Below are positions 6,034 to 7,449 of a DNA stretch of 7,449 nucleotides, one piece after another (the stretch's first letter is position 1; every line of letters begins with the position of its first letter). The stretch is from NCBI GenBank assembly GCA_016296675.1, contig JAEDIV010000128.1, positions 1 through 7,449 on the forward strand, given 5' to 3'. A model generated the notes under the pieces. The model did not search any database. It was given only the letters and a program-made list of their open reading frames with translations, and was not told where the DNA came from. The position numbers were made by a program, and so were the translations under genes. The stretch comes from Clostridia bacterium (GTDB lineage: Bacteria > Bacillota > Clostridia > Christensenellales > Aristaeellaceae).

Positions 6034-7041
6034 ATGAAAAACATCATTCTCGCCTATGTTGTGGCAAGAAAGCTTTTCACCGTTACCCCCGACGACGCAA
6101 AAAGACTTACCCATGTGAACATCGCCTTCGGCCTTGTAAACGAAGACTGCACGCTCAATACCTGTCAGCTGGACGACATCGGCTATATCGAGACCATCCG
6201 CAAATGGAATCCGGACATCAAAATCGTCCTCTCCGTCGGCGGCTGGGGCGCGGGCAATTTCTCTGAAATGGCCATGACCGATGAGGGCAGAAAGATTTTC
6301 GCTGCCTCCTGCGCGGAATATGCAAACAAAGTGGGTCTTGACGGCATCGATATCGACTGGGAATACCCCTGCAACGATTCCGCCGGCATCGGCTGTGATC
6401 CGAAGGACAAGGAAAATTTCACTTATCTCCTTAAGGAGCTGAGAAAGGCGCTCGGAAACGGCAAGATCGTCTCTATCGCCGCAGGCGCGGGCGCATACTT
6501 TGTGCGCGACACCGAGATGGACAAGGTCGCCGAAATCTGCGACTATGTGCAGCTGATGACCTACGACATGCGAAGCGGCTTCTGCCCCGAGGCGGGTCAC
6601 CACGCGGCGCTTTATACCAGCAAAGGCGATACCATGAACGCCAACACCGATTACACGGTCAAGATGTTCAATCGTGCCGGCGTGCCCATGGAAAAGATCG
6701 TCATCGGCGCGGCCTTCTATTCCAGAACCTGGGGCGGCGTGCCGAATGAGGACAACGGCCTTTTTAAGCCCGCCAAGACCATCGGCGAATTCGGAGCCAC
6801 GTATTCCAAGCTCGTTCACGAATACATAAACAAAAACGGATATACCAAGTATTACGATGAAGAAGCCAAGGCGCATTACCTATTCAACGGCTCGAACTTC
6901 ATCAGCTATGAATCGCCCGAAGCCATTTCGGAGAAGGCGAAATACGTTAAAGAAAAGGGCCTGCTCGGCATCATGTACTGGGAGCATTCCTGCGACGAAA
7001 CCCATTCGCTACTTAAGATCATGGCGGACGAGCTTCAATAA
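6034..7041 (+). CDS. Glycoside hydrolase family 18 protein (chitinase/endo-beta-N-acetylglucosaminidase type), no signal peptide
   Basis: This 335-residue GH18 TIM barrel has its main family marks intact. KIVLSVGGWG (residues 63-72) carries the SxGG motif. GLDGIDIDWEYP (101-112) contains DxxDxDxE with D103, D106, D108 and the general acid E110. QLMTYDMR (173-180) supplies the QxMxYD substrate-assisted catalysis residues. LGIMYWEHSCD (311-321) has the conserved C-terminal barrel tryptophan, W316. GH18 enzymes hydrolyse beta-1,4 bonds next to N-acetylglucosamine. The protein starts MKNIILAYVVARK with no signal peptide, no anchor and no carbohydrate-binding module, so it is probably cytoplasmic and acts on imported oligosaccharides (inference). 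AGGAGG (6017-6022) lies within the preceding gene, 11 bases before this ATG, and only 6 bases separate the genes. Chitobiosidase-like and ENGase-like activity cannot be told apart here. Confidence 0.92.
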   Translation: MKNIILAYVVARKLFTVTPDDAKRLTHVNIAFGLVNEDCTLNTCQLDDIGYIETIRKWNPDIKIVLSVGGWGAGNFSEMAMTDEGRKIFAASCAEYANKVGLDGIDIDWEYPCNDSAGIGCDPKDKENFTYLLKELRKALGNGKIVSIAAGAGAYFVRDTEMDKVAEICDYVQLMTYDMRSGFCPEAGHHAALYTSKGDTMNANTDYTVKMFNRAGVPMEKIVIGAAFYSRTWGGVPNEDNGLFKPAKTIGEFGATYSKLVHEYINKNGYTKYYDEEAKAHYLFNGSNFISYESPEAISEKAKYVKEKGLLGIMYWEHSCDETHSLLKIMADELQ

Positions 7042-7052
7042 AATAACATACC

Positions 7053-7087
7053 GTTCGATTTTCATAATCGAACAAATGTGCTATAAT
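7053..7087 (+). promoter_or_regulatory. Dyad plus promoter-like sequence pointing into the repeat array
   Basis: GTTCGATT (7053-7060) and AATCGAAC (7066-7073) form a perfect 8-base inverted repeat. A perfect TATAAT (7082-7087) lies downstream with TTTTCA (7059-7064) 17 bases before it. CGAAC-AAAT-GTGCT (7069-7082) partly resembles the Gram-positive LexA box (CGAAC-N4-GTTC type), with mismatches in the right half. GTGCT/AGCAC (7078-7082, 7091-7095) forms a second small dyad around the -10. The first dyad could instead be the 3' hairpin of the GH18 transcript, but no T tract follows. Of the 408 gene-free bases 7042-7449, the rest is repeat. Confidence 0.45.
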
Positions 7088-7118
7088 GAAAGCACAAAGA
7101 GGGAAAACGGCGGCCAAA

Positions 7119-7143
7119 TGCCTCCCTTTGCACAAGGGAGGCA
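7119..7143 (+). repeat. Perfect hairpin at the left boundary of the tandem array
   Basis: TGCCTCCCTT (7119-7128) pairs with AAGGGAGGCA (7134-7143) across TGCAC, a 10-base perfect stem. The core CTCCCTT-(T/G/A)CAC-AAGGGAG is shared with 3321-3339, showing a dispersed hairpin module. It abuts the first 104-bp unit with two bases between them, suggesting assembly from separate repeat modules. Confidence 0.75.
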
Positions 7144-7145
7144 TC

Positions 7146-7449
7146 GGGACGGGAAACCCGTCCCCTACAATGAAAACGATACATTTCGTTTCCCTTGAAG
7201 GGGAGGCGTTTCGCCTCCCGCGTTTCCCCCGTTTTCCAAAACAAGCAACGGGACGGGAAACCCGTCCCCTACAATGAAGACGATACATTTCGTTTATCTT
7301 GTAGGGGAGGCGTTTCGCCTCCCGCGTTTTCCCCGTTTTCCAAAACAAGCATCGGGACGGGAAACCCGTCCCCTACAATGAAAACGATACATTACGTTTA
7401 TCTTGTAGGGGAGGCGTTTCGCCTCCCGCGTTTTCCCCGTTTTCCAAAA
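7146..7449 (+). repeat. Tandem array of a 104-bp triple-hairpin unit, continuing past the window
   Basis: Units start at 7146, 7250 and 7354, an exact 104-base period; the third is cut by the window edge after 96 bases. Each unit holds GGGACGGG-AAA-CCCGTCCC, then a 36-base middle segment (CTACAA...TTGTAG enclosing AAACGA/TCGTTT-type pairing), then GGGAGGCG-TTT-CGCCTCCC, then a linker of about 30 bases containing GTTTTCCAAAAC. The units differ at only a few positions, mostly in the middle segment of unit 1 (CCC-TTGAAG instead of TATCTTGTAG). The ORFs visible here are read through the palindromes and I do not regard them as genes. Confidence 0.92.

Noticed and set aside
7086..7277. Plus-strand ORF of 63 codons starting just after the TATAAT, and similar minus-strand ORFs at 7019-7348 and 7062-7244
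   Set aside because: They are translated through the palindromic repeats, repeat their own sequence with the 104-bp units, and have no ribosome binding site or family resemblance.
7146..7449. CRISPR array
   Set aside because: The whole 104-bp unit repeats, including what would be the spacer; there are no short repeats with unique spacers, and no cas genes in the window.

Overview
The window looks like a chromosomal segment of an anaerobic member of the Clostridia (Bacillota), most likely an uncultured gut-type relative of the Oscillospirales or Christensenellales. That placement is an inference. It rests on strong GGAGG-type ribosome binding sites, consensus TTGACA/TATAAT promoters, cysteine-rich flavoproteins typical of anaerobes, and families common in these genomes: a COG2509-type FAD dehydrogenase, a DUF4275-like protein, and a GH18 enzyme without a signal peptide. 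No rRNA, tRNA, transposase or CRISPR array is visible.

Region 1 (1-2320) has two divergent redox genes. On the minus strand is a small flavodoxin-fold protein with an Isf-like four-cysteine motif. On the plus strand is a 458-residue FAD-dependent dehydrogenase that ends in a clear intrinsic terminator. Each gene has its own recognisable promoter in the gap between them.

Region 2 (2321-3440) holds a small P-loop kinase/ATPase, then a DUF4275-like reading frame whose family similarity starts before any usable start codon. After it comes a short overlapping ORF that stops inside a palindromic repeat. This stretch looks partly eroded.

Region 3 (3440-4875, minus strand) is a monofunctional aspartate kinase that commits aspartate to lysine, threonine and methionine synthesis. 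It has two tandem promoters and a strong hairpin terminator. The leader downstream of the proximal promoter is too short for a lysine riboswitch.

Region 4 (5041-7041, plus strand) is a two-gene operon behind a perfect consensus promoter. It encodes a xylose-isomerase-like TIM-barrel sugar isomerase/epimerase and a GH18 family glycosidase with an intact catalytic motif. Both appear cytoplasmic, which fits breakdown of an imported carbohydrate or aminosugar oligosaccharide (inference).

The most unusual structure is a family of GC-rich, multi-hairpin intergenic repeats. A single copy lies at 4919-4983. At the right edge (7146-7449), copies in the opposite orientation form a tandem array with an exact 104-bp period that runs off the window. 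A different hairpin module, shared by 3320-3340 and 7119-7143, sits next to them. The middle hairpin of the single copy differs in sequence from the array version but still folds, which suggests the structure itself is maintained.
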